Source: Corydoras sp. C115
Taxonomy: Eukaryota; Chordata; Actinopteri; Siluriformes; Callichthyidae
Assembly (NCBI GenBank): GCA_019802505.1
Contig: JAFMOC010000051.1
Coordinates: 2,476,001 to 2,540,000 of the forward strand
Length of the DNA stretch: 64,000 bases
Direction: 5' to 3'
Under the pieces are notes generated by a model. The model saw only the letters and a list, made by a program, of their open reading frames with translations. It was not told the DNA's origin and did not search any database. This document shows positions 41,201 through 51,600 of this stretch, in pieces (position 1 is the first letter of the stretch; each line of letters opens with the position of its first letter). The position numbers and the translations under genes were made by a program.

Positions 41201-44200
41201 CTTGCTTTCAGATTGTATCTCATTTACAATCTACTCGCCTAGTTGATTTAATTAGAAAAAAAAAACAAAGTGCTTTCACCATGTTGCTTGTAGTTAAAAC
41301 TGGATGCCTTGAATCCATGGAAGTCGTCAAATCAAAACTCAATCCAGATGGGAAGCAGATGCATAAGAGGCAGCTCATTGTCTGTGCATTACAGCTTCAA
41401 GGGCTTCATAGATAGATGCAGATTGAGGAGCTTGTCCAAAACAAAAAATATTTTGTCCTGCAGTAAATAGATCATTTAGTTAGGTGTTTATAGCAAATAT
41501 TATCTATACTGAATACATGTCTAAATTTGATATCAGTGTGGCAGTGTAAACAAGGATTTAGCAGCTAAACATACTACATGCAGGTAATTTGAGGGTTTTA
41601 TAACCAAAAGTTTCCCTGAGAGGCAAACAATTCTGAATAAGATCTACACATTATAAAGTAAATTTTACACTTTGGGTCTGGTAAAGTAACTAAACAAAGG
41701 GTAGCTAATGTAAACTGCCATTAGCAAGCAGCTAAACAAGTTATAGCATTCTACCACAAAAAAAACTGAGTGTGAAACCCTTTTAGGCTGTAATACTTTT
41801 AATAGTCTGTCTCCGACAAGGGCATTATACAGAACCTATTAAATCAAATGTGCAAAAGTTTAAAAGGCTTCTGTTCTGTCCTCAACTGGTTTCTTTTTCC
41901 TTGACAAGCAATGTTTAAAGGATTACAAAGAATTTGATGTAATGATAGTACCACAACTCTTTGCCCTGAAACAGCTGCTTGAAACATGTCTTATAATTTA
42001 TGGATAAAGCAATTCCTTAAAGACTATCGAACATCTGTTTTGGTTTTACATTCTTATAGGCCAAAGATTGGTTACCTAAAATGTTCATAACACTGAGTAC
42101 TTTTCTAACTAAAACATGTGAACAATCTTTAATTTATGAGTGTTTCTTAAAACCCTTAAAATGTAAAATAGTACATGAGTTATAAGTGTACTCTGATCCA
42201 TTCATGACTCACTTAGTACTTCCGAACTTGGACACCGTAGTAAGATCCAGGTCCAAAATAATCAATTTAAAAGCAAAAGGTGATCTGCGTGGTAATGGCA
42301 CCGATTTAAACATATAAACACATCATAAATTAATTTTCCAAAATGCATCCAGTGCCAGGAGTGAAATACTACCGAAATACTTAGGCAGTAAATTTGTAGT
42401 ACTAAAGGAGCTTTGTGCACATGTATGGCACATGTATGAGGTTTGAATTATGGAATAGAATGAGGGTATGACCCCTGTAATAAAAACTTGGGGTTAAAAA
42501 CTGATCTGATAGCTATTTTATAAGTTCCAGCTATTTTTTTAAATATGTTTTTTTTTATTAATTATTACTTATAATTAAAGTTGTTGACAGATATTTGTTG
42601 ATAAACTACATATAATATGATTTTACATTTAATTAGTCACCCATTTTTAGATTTAACTTTCAATTGTAATAAATTTGGACAATCAGGTGTGCACACAGCT
42701 CTGCCAAACTCTTTGGCTGTTCTCTCCCGATTCCTCGACACTATGTGGGAACATCTGTTGCTTTGGGGGCTAAATCAATGGCCCTGTTCCTCCTGGCCAC
42801 TGTGAAACATAGCATGATGTTGGCTCTAAGGAACCAGATACCAAACTCAATACATCTAACCTCAATATGCTTTCCTTGTATTTGCCCACCTGCTGCTTTG
42901 GAATTCTTCCATTAGGTCAGTGTATTTTGCACTGTTCATCTTGACCTTCTCAATATGGTCCTTTAAGAAAGCAGAGGAGGCCTGCACTCATTCCATACTG
43001 TTTTTAAAATGTTCCTGTACATCATGCTCTCAGCTAAAGATGAAGGAAAGAAAAGGACACAGTGCTGGAAGGCTCATAGGGAGGATTTCTAGCATACTGC
43101 CAACCCTGAAAATATGTGCACAAAGAAAAGGAGGTACACGCTGTACAGGTTATTTGTAAGTGCCCATTAATTAACATTTCCCAGTTGTTAGGTAAGAAAA
43201 TACTAGTAGATCCTAAACATATTGTTTTAGTTTTGACACTAAAAAAAGATCATTGGGAAACATTTTCATCTTTGTTATTTCCAATATAATTGCTAAAGGA
43301 AACTTGAGGTGTGCGTTTTAAATTTCACATCACTTACAAAACTTCAAGCATTTAGGTAATTATAAGCAATCAGCTGTACTCTGAACAGTAATTTGGTCTC
43401 ACTGGATTTTCTGTCCATCAATTTAATCAAATGACCCCAAAACTTAGTCATAGCTCAGACATCATGAGAATAGAAGCCAAGTAATACAATGTCTCCCCCC
43501 TTTTCATCTTGGCAGACTTCCTATTTACACTCAAGTGACCATTTTCATTGTGTGTCATGGTAAGCAATGGTTTGGATTAATGATTTTGACTGATGTTTGT
43601 AGCAAATCAAATATGTAATAGCTGCGCATGAGAGCTATAGTTAGAGTTAAGTTACTTTAACTATTTATTAGTTACTTATAGATGGTATTATACATTGGTC
43701 TTTCCTTTCCTACAGCTTCCACTTCAAATATTTTGTACAAGATTTTGTAGTGTGTTTGTGGATTTTTGCTCATTCACCTAAAATCACATTTACATTCATT
43801 CATTCATTCATTATCTCCCACTTTATTAGAGTCGCGGTGGGGTTCCCCATGCCCATCCAGGGGAGAACGTCTTGGGCGCTGGGCAGATAGACCAAGGACA
43901 GGGTGCCAATCCATCGCTGGGCACACACTCACTCACACAGACACACTCTATATGGGGCAATTTTGAGAATTCAATTGACTTGATCCATGTTTTTGGACTG
44001 TGGGAAACCAGAGAACACAGAGGAAACCCACGCAGACACGGGGAGAACATGGAAACTCCACCCAGATGGGGATTCGAACCGGGAATCCCTAGCGCTGAGA
44101 GGCGAACGTGCTAACCACTAAGCCACCGTGCTGCCTCACATTTACATACTGACCTAAAATGTGTTGAAGTCATGGCTCAGTGTTGGCCAGTCATTTTCAT

Positions 44201-47200
44201 CTCCACCAGTCCCTACTTTGCACTGTCTCTACTTTAGACTTAAATAATCCTTGTAAATAATCTTGCTCATAGTGAAATGATAGATTTTAAAGTGATTGTG
44301 TGATTGATTGGGTAACAATAATTATTCATTCATTATCTTCCTCTTTATCCTCTATTAGGATCGCGGGGGGTTCCCCATGCCCATCCAGGGGAGAAAGTTT
44401 CGGGCGCTGGGCAGATACACCCAGGACAGGACGCCAATCTATCAGTGGGCACACACTCACTCACACAGACACGCACGCATACACACTCTATATGGGGCAA
44501 TTTGGAGAACTCAATTGACTTGATCCATGCTTTTGGACTGTGGGAGGAAACCGGAGAACCCGGAGGAAACCCACGCAGACACGGGGAGAACATGGAAACT
44601 CCACCCAGATGGGGATTCGAACCGGGAATCCCTAGTGCTGAGAGGCGAACGAATTTCTTTTATAAAAGAAATTCCACTTTCTGATCATCAATTAATAAAG
44701 GGATTATGATAAGTACCTGACTGCTACTTACTGTCTTAAATACTACATTTTTCACATACTATTTTGCATTTTCTCATCTCTCTAGCACTCATTTTAAAAT
44801 CTTTTAATAAATCTTCTTATTATGACTTGTAAATGTAAACATACAATTAAAATAGGGTGTACTTACTTTTTATGCATGTAAATTTAGTGCATATATTTGT
44901 TAATTAATTAATTAATTAATTAGTGTATTACTAATTAATTAGTTTTCAGAAATCAACTTTTAATATATTAATGATGTCTTGATGAGTCAATAATTGACAT
45001 TAAATCAAAGCCTTGATCATATAAATCACATAAATCTTGGTTACTGATTTCATTGTTGCCCACTGTGCTGGGTGTTCAGGTGCCAAAAAGCCAGTCATAC
45101 TTTACAAAGCATGAAAAACAAACTCATTGCCAAGCATTACAATGTGTTTCCTATTATATGAACACCTCAATGTGGTTTTTGTTTGAAGCCTTCTTTTTCT
45201 AAACTTGATCCAACATTGTTTGAATTCACTGTTTTGGGGTCTGGCAAATTGATTTGAATGAAAGTTCTATTCAAAAAGAGGGAAAAATTAAATATAACAA
45301 AAACCAATACTGGCCTGTAAAATTCATTAATTCAAAGCAGGTGATTATAAAATCCTTTTGGATTATTGTAATTAATTAATTGTCAATATAATAAAAATCT
45401 TATTTCAAAAAGAAAGGCAACTTAGGAAAGTTCTATGTAACGTGAACTTTTGATTGATTGTAAAAAGAGATTCTACATTTAGGCCACCCAGATGGCCAGC
45501 TGCAGCTGCAAAAGTGGTCTTTGGTCTTTGCACAAAATGGCACATTAACTTATAATAAGACTGTTCCACAAGTACTGTGTTTAGAATACCAACAACAGAT
45601 CGTAAGTTGTCATGTTAATCATTTTTCAGTTTTAATTTCATCATAAGAATTGAGCAATACTTATTGATCATTATCCAAAGTTTATCAACTATATCATCAC
45701 TTAAAATGTTGCTGATAGAAATCTGAATGTGATTTTATTTTAAGCTACAAAAAATACATTACATAATAAAAATTCATTACAACTATATCTGAAAAAGATC
45801 CCAAAGTTATTTAAAGTTACTTAAGTTGCTAAATAAGATTTTTGTAAAACTTACAGTAAAACAGACCTGTAACATAGAATATAATGTGTATAATGATCTC
45901 CTTTATTCTTGTTTGTAGGCGTATGGTTCCATATGGGATGTCGAGCTCACAGCGACTCAAGCGATCAATTGGCAGCATATGGCTTCAGCGCTGCATTTGC
46001 AAAAACAACAATGACGCACAATGTTATGACTTCTGTGTAACACAATATGATCATCAAAGCAAAAGTTTCACAGGTAATATAATAATCAAATCGAGTAAAT
46101 AAGTATGCATTCAGTAATTCATCTGTGCATAGTCTGTCAGTGAACTACCCCATACTATATCAGAAATAGACCCACAGTAATGTCTTTTGGGAAAAGTTAG
46201 ACTGTCATCAATACAAAAATTGTACAGCATTGAAATTTAACCATGCAGATTTCATGCTGGGACAGTTTGCCGTGTTTGTGGAAAAAAAAAACTTTGGATA
46301 ATTTAATTACAAGCACAAGTTAGATTAACTGTCCTCTAGTCAGTTATAGCAGATAAAATTGATTGTGACTAGAGCATAAGTCATCATTGCTTTAATCACT
46401 CCCGGTAACGGGATACACCTGATAAGGTGTCTGAATGCATAAAAATAACTAAAGATACAGTCTTTAAATATGTGTTTTGATTTAATGCAGAGCATCGGAT
46501 GAAGCAAAATGATGGCCCGTAAGGACTTTCTTCACTTTGCAATGTTACTGTTTTGGAAATCACGTCATTCACTGACCTGCTGGTCCAAGGCTTACACGAA
46601 CATTTGGGACTATATGAAGTGAACCTTTCAAAGGATGTCCATTTTGAAGTGAGGTCATCAACCAAAAAGGTCCTGGCAGTTTTATAAACTATTATTTTAT
46701 CCAGTTGGTTAAAGAGTTCCAGAAAAGGACATGACCCCCAAATACACAGATGTTCTATTTTATACATTCGGCACCAAAACTTATTACATTGAAAATGTCT
46801 GCACTTAAAATAAAGTTGACTGCATTTTAAAAGGTACTTTTCCACCTGCTTAGATCCATAAAAAATACTACAATAAAAAAAAACTGTTTTTGACTGATCT
46901 GTTAACATTAACAGGTCTAAATGTATTGCATGGGAATAAAGTACTATTTGCAAAGATATTGTAATGTTTACAATAAGAGTATTTTTTGTGATGTCAGATT
47001 AGAGTTAGAGATCTGTATGCATCCAGGTGGGATGTAGGAGTGATGGATGGAAAAGAAAGAGAATAAGAGATCACCCAATGACTATCTTAGATACCTGCTT
47101 TCCAGCATGAATCCTATGAAAGATTTCTTAATGCACAGTCAACAATAAACCACTGCCAATTATACCTTTAGAGGCAACATCTTTTTCAAGCTGAAACAAC

Positions 47201-47388
47201 CAGCTGTTTTTCACTAGAACTGACTGCAGTTTGATAATTGCAACTGTGAACTTAAATTTCTTAAAATGTTAAATAAATAAAATTATATCTTAACTAAAAA
47301 ATTTTTTTGTTTGATTTTAAATCTTCACAGTTATAAATCCTTTAAGGCACGATTTAGACATGGCATGCGCATCAAAGTGTGTACATAG
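35269..47388 (+). CDS. edn3: Preproendothelin-3
   Basis: Five exons keep frame: 35269-35317, 37320-37536, 45919-46073, 46491-46518 and 47331-47388, giving 168 aa. Exon 1 encodes a hydrophobic signal start (MSCSLRLVALLTLLSEG). Exon 2 has a furin site RSKR followed by the 21-residue mature peptide beginning CTCLSYRDKECVYYCHLD, ending in IIW and followed by INTPE. Exon 3 has a second dibasic site (RLKR) and the endothelin-like repeat CICKNNNDAQCYDFC, with Cys spacing 1-3-11-15 as in the hormone. The secreted precursor is cut by furin, then by endothelin-converting enzyme after Trp21; the peptide acts on endothelin B-type receptors in neural crest, pigment and enteric lineages. Thr2 and Tyr13-Tyr14 place it with ET-3, not ET-1/ET-2. 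Exons 2-3 are secure; exons 1, 4 and 5 are inferred from splice sites and phase. Whether it is edn3a or edn3b is unresolved. Confidence 0.9.
35680..35885 (-). mobile_element. Different tRNA-derived fish SINE in edn3 intron 1
   Basis: In plus-strand order: 'cttttatccaaagcgactta', 'ttgctcaaggacccacac', then 'gggatttgaaccccc' (box B in reverse) and 'accactgagctaac' (box A in reverse). I recognise this as a family common in teleosts and distinct from the CATT-tailed SINE. Confidence 0.75.
35905..35978 (+). repeat. Direct repeat, copy A
   Basis: A 74-bp unit from 'gctaatttaagatatcatat' to 'gtggcatt', repeated almost exactly at 37160-37228. The only clear difference is an extra 5 bp (acatt) in copy A. 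Both copies lie in edn3 intron 1, about 1.26 kb apart. Confidence 0.95.
35995..36245 (-). repeat. Diverged SINE in edn3 intron 1
   Basis: 'acacccaggacaaggtgcca', 'gggcaattta', 'ttgtttttggactgtggga' and 'aacccggagaaaacccac' are in family order, with an internal partial repetition of the 'cactgggcagatacaccc' block. Ends are worn. Confidence 0.75.
36880..37130 (+). repeat. Old Tc1-like transposon fragment
   Basis: 'aacattaatgtctgatctca', 'attcccactggcacac' and 'gtggaaagtatttccaaaag' resemble the 3' part of a Tc1-like transposase region, in the same order as the better copy at 39330-39660. No open frame survives. Confidence 0.5.
37160..37228 (+). repeat. Direct repeat, copy B
   Basis: The 69-bp partner of the repeat at 35905-35978. 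It ends about 90 bp before edn3 exon 2. Confidence 0.95.
37448..37522 (+). other. edn3: Furin site and mature endothelin-3 peptide coding segment
   Basis: RSKR is encoded at 37448-37459 and the 21 codons of the hormone at 37460-37522. The four cysteines (1, 3, 11, 15), the DKECVYYCHLD core and the C-terminal IIW are intact. Relative to human ET-3, residues 4-7 read LSYR instead of FTYK, the region where the isoforms normally vary. Confidence 0.95.
38308..38419 (+). mobile_element. Internally deleted SINE with intact target-site duplication
   Basis: The head (gggcggcatggtggcttagt through box A) joins directly to a tail (gtagaggattaagcgg, then GGAT repeats), losing box B and the central domain. 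GAAGTTGTAAAT flanks it exactly at 38296-38307 and 38420-38431. Total length is about 112 bp. Confidence 0.9.
39330..39660 (+). pseudogene. Tc1-like transposase 3' fragment
   Basis: The order 'gcctgactgctcctcagtgt', 'atggtccattaaggcatggt', 'tgtccaacattgatttctga' and 'gtctttccaaaagagtggaa' is that of the 3' half of a Tc1-like transposase gene known from fish genomes. Stops and frameshifts interrupt it, so it is dead. Confidence 0.75.
43795..44135 (-). mobile_element. Full-length tRNA-derived SINE with 11-bp target-site duplication
   Basis: The copy is complete from CATT tail to head, with TCACATTTACA at 43784-43794 and 44136-44146. It lies in edn3 intron 2, antisense to the gene. Confidence 0.93.
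44325..44651 (-). mobile_element. SINE lacking its tRNA box A end
   Basis: It runs from a short CATT tail through the central domain and box B, then stops after 'gaggcgaacg' where box A should follow. No clear target-site duplication is seen, so the head was probably lost by deletion or incomplete insertion. Confidence 0.88.
46396..46953 (-). other. Unassigned 185-codon open frame
   Basis: This is the longest frame in the window not explained by a gene. It is Cys-, Phe- and Lys-rich with a cluster KCSQLYFKCRHFQC then HLCIWGSCPF. That is faintly like the Cys/His-rich C-terminal end of some LINE ORF2 proteins, but too weak to call. It has no recognisable start context and spans the proposed edn3 exon 4 on the other strand. 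A worn retroelement or chance frame are the alternatives. Confidence 0.15.
46491..47388 (+). other. edn3: Proposed terminal exons 4 and 5 of edn3
   Basis: Exon 4 (46491-46518, 28 nt) follows a good acceptor (gttttgatttaatgcag) and precedes the donor gtaagg. It enters in phase 1 as required by exon 3 and leaves in phase 2. Exon 5 (47331-47388) follows tttaaatcttcacag and accepts phase 2. The joined tail is short and basic: EHRMKQNDGP, then YKSFKARFRHGMRIKVCT and stop. Phase agreement supports the pair; the tail is not conserved enough for me to confirm. An alternative is a 3' exon near 48474. Confidence 0.5.
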
Positions 47389-47549
47389 TTACATAGAAGG
47401 AAATGTAGGTCACACCTTTCAGTAGAAAGTCTTAAAATGTTTGATAATGAAAGCAAAATGAAACCCTTCAGGACTGAAGCGTTGCATCTATTAGTTTATA
47501 AGCAACAAATTAAAGTCCATAATGAAAAAAACATCTTACAAACAGTAAA

Positions 47550-48000
47550 ACATGGCAGAGGTTCTAACCCACTGTGAGGCGGTATTATTACCTCTGGAAC
47601 TGAAAGCATTTAATTTATTAGGCAACAGGTTTAATAAGATAACCATAACAGGCTTTTAAAGGGGAAATGCATGTTACACAGTGTCAGAAACATAATCTCC
47701 AGGCAAAGGTCTTAAATGTTTTTGCCAAGACAATGATCCAAATGCACAAAAGAATAGCAGCAAAAAAACATTATACACTATCCTAGACTGAATCTTATTG
47801 AAAACATTTACAAAGTGATGAAAAGGGTTCCAGCAGTCTGGATTCCACGACTAAAGATCAGTTAAATATAAGTAAGGGGAGCCAATACATGTGTCCTGCG
47901 TAAATTTCGCAGCAAGTCAACAACTTTGAAAGTACTCTTAAAAATCTTTGGTTGGTTAAGATTTGTTTAGGTGTGCTTCCAGAAGATTTCAAATTCCAGG
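47550..48000 (+). repeat. Worn Tc1-like transposon remnant
   Basis: 'gtttttgccaagacaatgat' followed by 'ccaaatgcacaaaagaatag' resembles the middle of Tc1-type transposase genes. It lies just after the proposed last edn3 exon and is heavily decayed. Confidence 0.45.
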
Positions 48001-49794
48001 GTGTTACTATCAGCTTTTATATATGCTATTAGTCCAAACTCTAAAATGCATTTAATGTTTGTCCATGAATTTGGCCTGTTATTTGAACAGATTAATAGAT
48101 AATGTTTTGTATTCACATATTTTGTTTTCCACTTCATGCCATGTTGGGCAAAAACTGTCTGGATGCATGCTCTTTATATGTATATCTAATAAAAATGTAT
48201 GTAAGGGACATAAAAGTGCAGAATAAATATGGGCAATTGTAAACTGCTTTACAAAACAGGGTTTAGGTGAAAAAATAAGGCTTTTGAATGTAATCATCTC
48301 AGACAGTCAGTCTCCAGTGACATCTTGACAGTTATGAATCAGCCAAGGGTGAATAGCACACCCACTTTCCGATGGGAAAGAAGAAAGTTAAATAGCACTT
48401 TTATACAAATGAACCCTTCAGAATCCCACTGCCTTAATAAAGCTGAAATATGTTTTGATTTCTTTAGTAATACCTTACAAAATACATTCGACAACTGAAA
48501 TAATACAGAACAAAGCAAGCAAAGTAGTATGGACACAACCAATCCTCCCAGAGCAACCAAAACTTTATAAATTCATGCTAAGAGTTGAACCTTTCATAAC
48601 TTTTGAACAGCATGTCATGTTAGGCTTGTTTTACTTCATACTGTTCCTTTTCATAATGCTTTACCCATAACCCGAAACCTGATCACAGTTGTGTGGATAT
48701 TGTCATGTTCTGACTTGGGTCAATTTAGTTGCAAAAGTGGAAATATTCAGATATTTGGAATAAATATGTTTCTATCTCACACCAACAAACTTACCCTGCC
48801 TGTGAATCTATGCAAGTAATTTTTTCATTTGAGAATACTGCGTGACTAGTACACCTTCTGTACCACCTATTTTACGCTTAGTGATATATGTATCCATAAT
48901 TCAGATATTATATATTTACAGAATGTAACGTTTATGTAACATTTGTGATTTTATCATTTTAATAAACAGGTTTTATTTTTCTGAAAGTTGGATGGATGGG
49001 TGGGTGGGTGGGTGATTGGATATTTGTTTGTATTTGATATTTGTTGCATATTTGTAAAAACAATGTTTTTACTCCTTTTTTAATTGCAATTAACAGGGTG
49101 TTTCCCCTCACTCTGTGTTCCAGCAACCTCTTTCCCCCAACTACAGGGATCAAAATAGGCATCTAAAAAAAACTTTATAATAATTGTTATCATCCATACA
49201 AACATTTATTTTAAAAAGCTTCAGACATCTGTTTACTCAAATTCCAGTTCCTCTCAGACACTGCTTAGAATTTCCATGTAATATTTTAAATTTGTTTTGC
49301 ATACCTACGTGACAGGGAGCGAGAAAGATGGGGAGACAAAAAGGGCAGTGTGTTCTATCTTTTTATTGTCTTGATGATAAAAAATAAGTCAGGAGACTTC
49401 CCAGAAATATTATAAATATGATAAAGGTGCAACAATAATATTTAGTTTTATGGTTCTAATTTTATAAATGTAAAATTGTACATAGTATCATATAAAGTTA
49501 ATTAAATGTCATTGTAGTTTTTTATCCTAAATTATTGTTGTTGTTGTATTAATATTGTTGTAGATTATGATGATGTTTTTCAGACAATTACCAGTTTTCC
49601 TCTTTTACAGATACTAAGCAATGTTTTCTTAACTGAAACAGCAGTGCTCCATCATCAGCTTAAATGGATATGAATTTTAAAGAATAGAAGGCTCGTCAGA
49701 TAAAAAGCAAAGTTTGCCATCTAGTGGTAGCCATGAGACCTCAAATGGTATGTGCTATTTAAAATATACAGAAAATAAAATTAGCTATTTAAAT
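48001..49794. other. Spacer between edn3 and the SINE cluster
   Basis: AT-rich sequence with a GGTG-rich short repeat near 48990-49012 and several AATAAA-type signals that could end the edn3 transcript. A frame at 48455-48670 follows an acceptor-like ctttag and might be an alternative edn3 3' exon, but its phase fits exon 3 only if exon 4 is skipped. Confidence 0.4.
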
Positions 49795-50125
49795 ATCTCC
49801 CGCTTTATCCTCTATTAGGGTCGCGGTGGGGTTCCCCATGCCCATCCAGGGAGAACGTCTCGGGCACTGGGCAAATAACCCATGACAAGGCGCCAATCCA
49901 TTGCTGGGCACACACTCACTCACACAGACACACTCTATATGGGGCAATTTTAAGAATTCAATTGACTTGATCCATGTTTTTGGACTGTGGGAGGAAACCG
50001 GAGAACCCGGAGGAAACCCACGCAGACATGGGGAGAACATGGAAACTCCACCCAGATGGGGATTCGAACCGGGAATCCCTAGCGCTGAGAGGCGAACGTG
50101 CTAACCACTAAGCCACCGTGCCGCC
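49795..50125 (-). mobile_element. tRNA-derived SINE, first of a back-to-back pair
   Basis: It begins 'atctcccgctttatcctcta' without the usual CATT run and ends at 'ccaccgtgccgcc'. The target-site duplication CTATTTAAAT is at 49785-49794 and 50126-50135. Confidence 0.92.
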
Positions 50126-50138
50126 CTATTTAAATATT

Positions 50139-50469
50139 AATTCATTCATTATCTCCCGCTTTATCCTCTATTAGGGTCGCGGTGGGGTTCCCCATGCCCA
50201 TTCAGGGGAGAACGTCTCAGGCGCTGGGCAGATAGACCCAGGACAGGGCGCCAATCCATCGCTGGGCACACACTCACTCACACAGACACACTCTATATGG
50301 GGCAATATTGAGAATTCAATTGACTTGATCCATGTTTTTGGACTGTGGGAGGAAACCGGAGGAAACCCACGCAGACAAGGGAAGAACATGGAAACTCCAC
50401 CCAGATGGGGATTCGACCCGGGAATCCCTAGCGCTGAGAGGCGAACGTGCTAACCACTAAGCCACCGCC
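50139..50469 (-). mobile_element. tRNA-derived SINE, second of a back-to-back pair
   Basis: This is a near-identical copy beginning only a few bases after the previous element's 3' duplication. It is followed by CCTATTTAAAT at about 50469-50479, the third occurrence of the same target. Part of the central region lacks the 'gagaacccgg' block and the head is shortened. Confidence 0.9.
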
Positions 50470-50789
50470 CTATTTAAATATAATTTAAAAAAATAATTTA
50501 TATTCAGATTATGTTCATTATAGACTACAGACTGTTAGCAATAAATTGTAGTAATTTTTTTTATTTTGCTTTTTAATGAATACACACAAGTGTAGTCAAG
50601 CTGCCATCCATCTGTGAATCAAACGGGATTTTCATGATGGAGCGCAACATTTTTATCCTCTGTGCCATGACTTCATTTATTTATTTAACAATGTTCTTAC
50701 AAGTAACAAATTACTTCCTAATATGTAATGCAGCAGTTACTTTCATAATATTTTAATCTACTGGAACATGTTATGAATGGTATGAAACA

Positions 50790-51124
50790 TTCATTCATTA
50801 TCTCCCGCTTTATCCTCTATTAGGGTCGCGGTGGGGTTCTCCATGCCCATCCAGGGGAGAACGTCTCGGGCGCTGGGCAGATAGACCCAGGACAGGGCGC
50901 CAATCCATCGCTGGGCACACACACAGATACGCACACACACTCTATATGGGGCAATTTTTGAGAACACAATTGACTTGATCCATGTTTTTGGACTGTGGGA
51001 GGAAACCGGAGGAAACCCACGCAGACACGGGGAGAACATGGAAACTCCACCCAGATGGGGATTCGAACCGGGAATCCCTAGAGCTGAGAGGCGAACGTGC
51101 TAACCACTAAGCCACCGTGCCGCC
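50790..51124 (-). mobile_element. Full-length SINE upstream of ttll9
   Basis: A complete copy with TGGTATGAAACA at 50778-50789 and 51125-51136. Its end is about 265 bp from the X-box and 475 bp from the ttll9 start codon. Confidence 0.93.
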
Positions 51125-51269
51125 TGGTATGAAACACATTTACCAAATAAGCAATTAACATTTTTTCACAAAATAACACATATACGACATCGATTAAAAA
51201 TAATTTTAGTAGTTCCATTTCAATAAAACCTTTATTTCTAATACAAACCATAAGAAGTCGCTGGGAAAC

Positions 51270-51600
51270 CCCTGAGTAAGATGACGGATCCTGAAACGCT
51301 TTTCACAGACCCGAATGCGGCACCTAAACGTCAGCCAGTTGGGCGTGGTAATGGGTGGAGATTAGTGAACATGCCCCGCCCACAGAGTGGTTGCTCCGGC
51401 AACCATAGACAACTGACGTGCTGACGCAAAACAGCTTCAAAGAGGTACACTAAATATTCACAATAGCATTCTATGAAAGTTCAAAAGTCAGAATTCTGAA
51501 ACTAAAATTAAAATACTGCGACAATTTTGCATTTTTGACTTCTTAGTGACAGAAATGGGCTAGCATTCAGTTCTGTAGACGCCGATTTAAATTTTCTGCC
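51270..51600 (+). promoter_or_regulatory. ttll9: ttll9 promoter region
   Basis: This is a locally GC- and CpG-richer stretch before the ttll9 start codon, with a GC box (CCCCGCCC, 51374-51381), an X-box (51390-51403) and ACGT-type CRE half sites (CTGACGTGCTGACGC, about 51413-51427). No TATA box is seen. The combination is typical of TATA-less promoters of ciliary genes. Confidence 0.65.
51390..51403. promoter_or_regulatory. ttll9: X-box (RFX binding motif)
   Basis: GTTGCTCCGGCAAC is a near-perfect inverted repeat matching the RFX X-box consensus (GTNRCC, 0-3 nt, RGYAAC) with one mismatch in the left arm. It lies about 200 bp upstream of the ATG of an axonemal tubulin-modifying gene, where RFX control is expected from known biology. 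Confidence 0.75.

Larger units (their letters stand above)
37537..45918 (+). other. edn3: edn3 intron 2 (8.4 kb)
   Basis: The intron starts at a good donor (gtgagt) and ends at an acceptor (ttgtttgtag). It holds an internally deleted SINE (38308-38419), a Tc1 remnant (39330-39660) and two SINEs (43795-44135 and 44325-44651). The non-repetitive stretches 41190-41420 and 42650-43160 are relatively complex and could hold enhancers. No additional exon with consistent phase is seen. Confidence 0.7.

Noticed and set aside
48455..48670. 71-codon frame after an acceptor-like ctttag, as the last edn3 exon
   Set aside because: It fits only if exon 4 is skipped, and it ends in a low-complexity hydrophobic translation. 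The exon 4-5 chain has better splice sites. It is kept only as an alternative.
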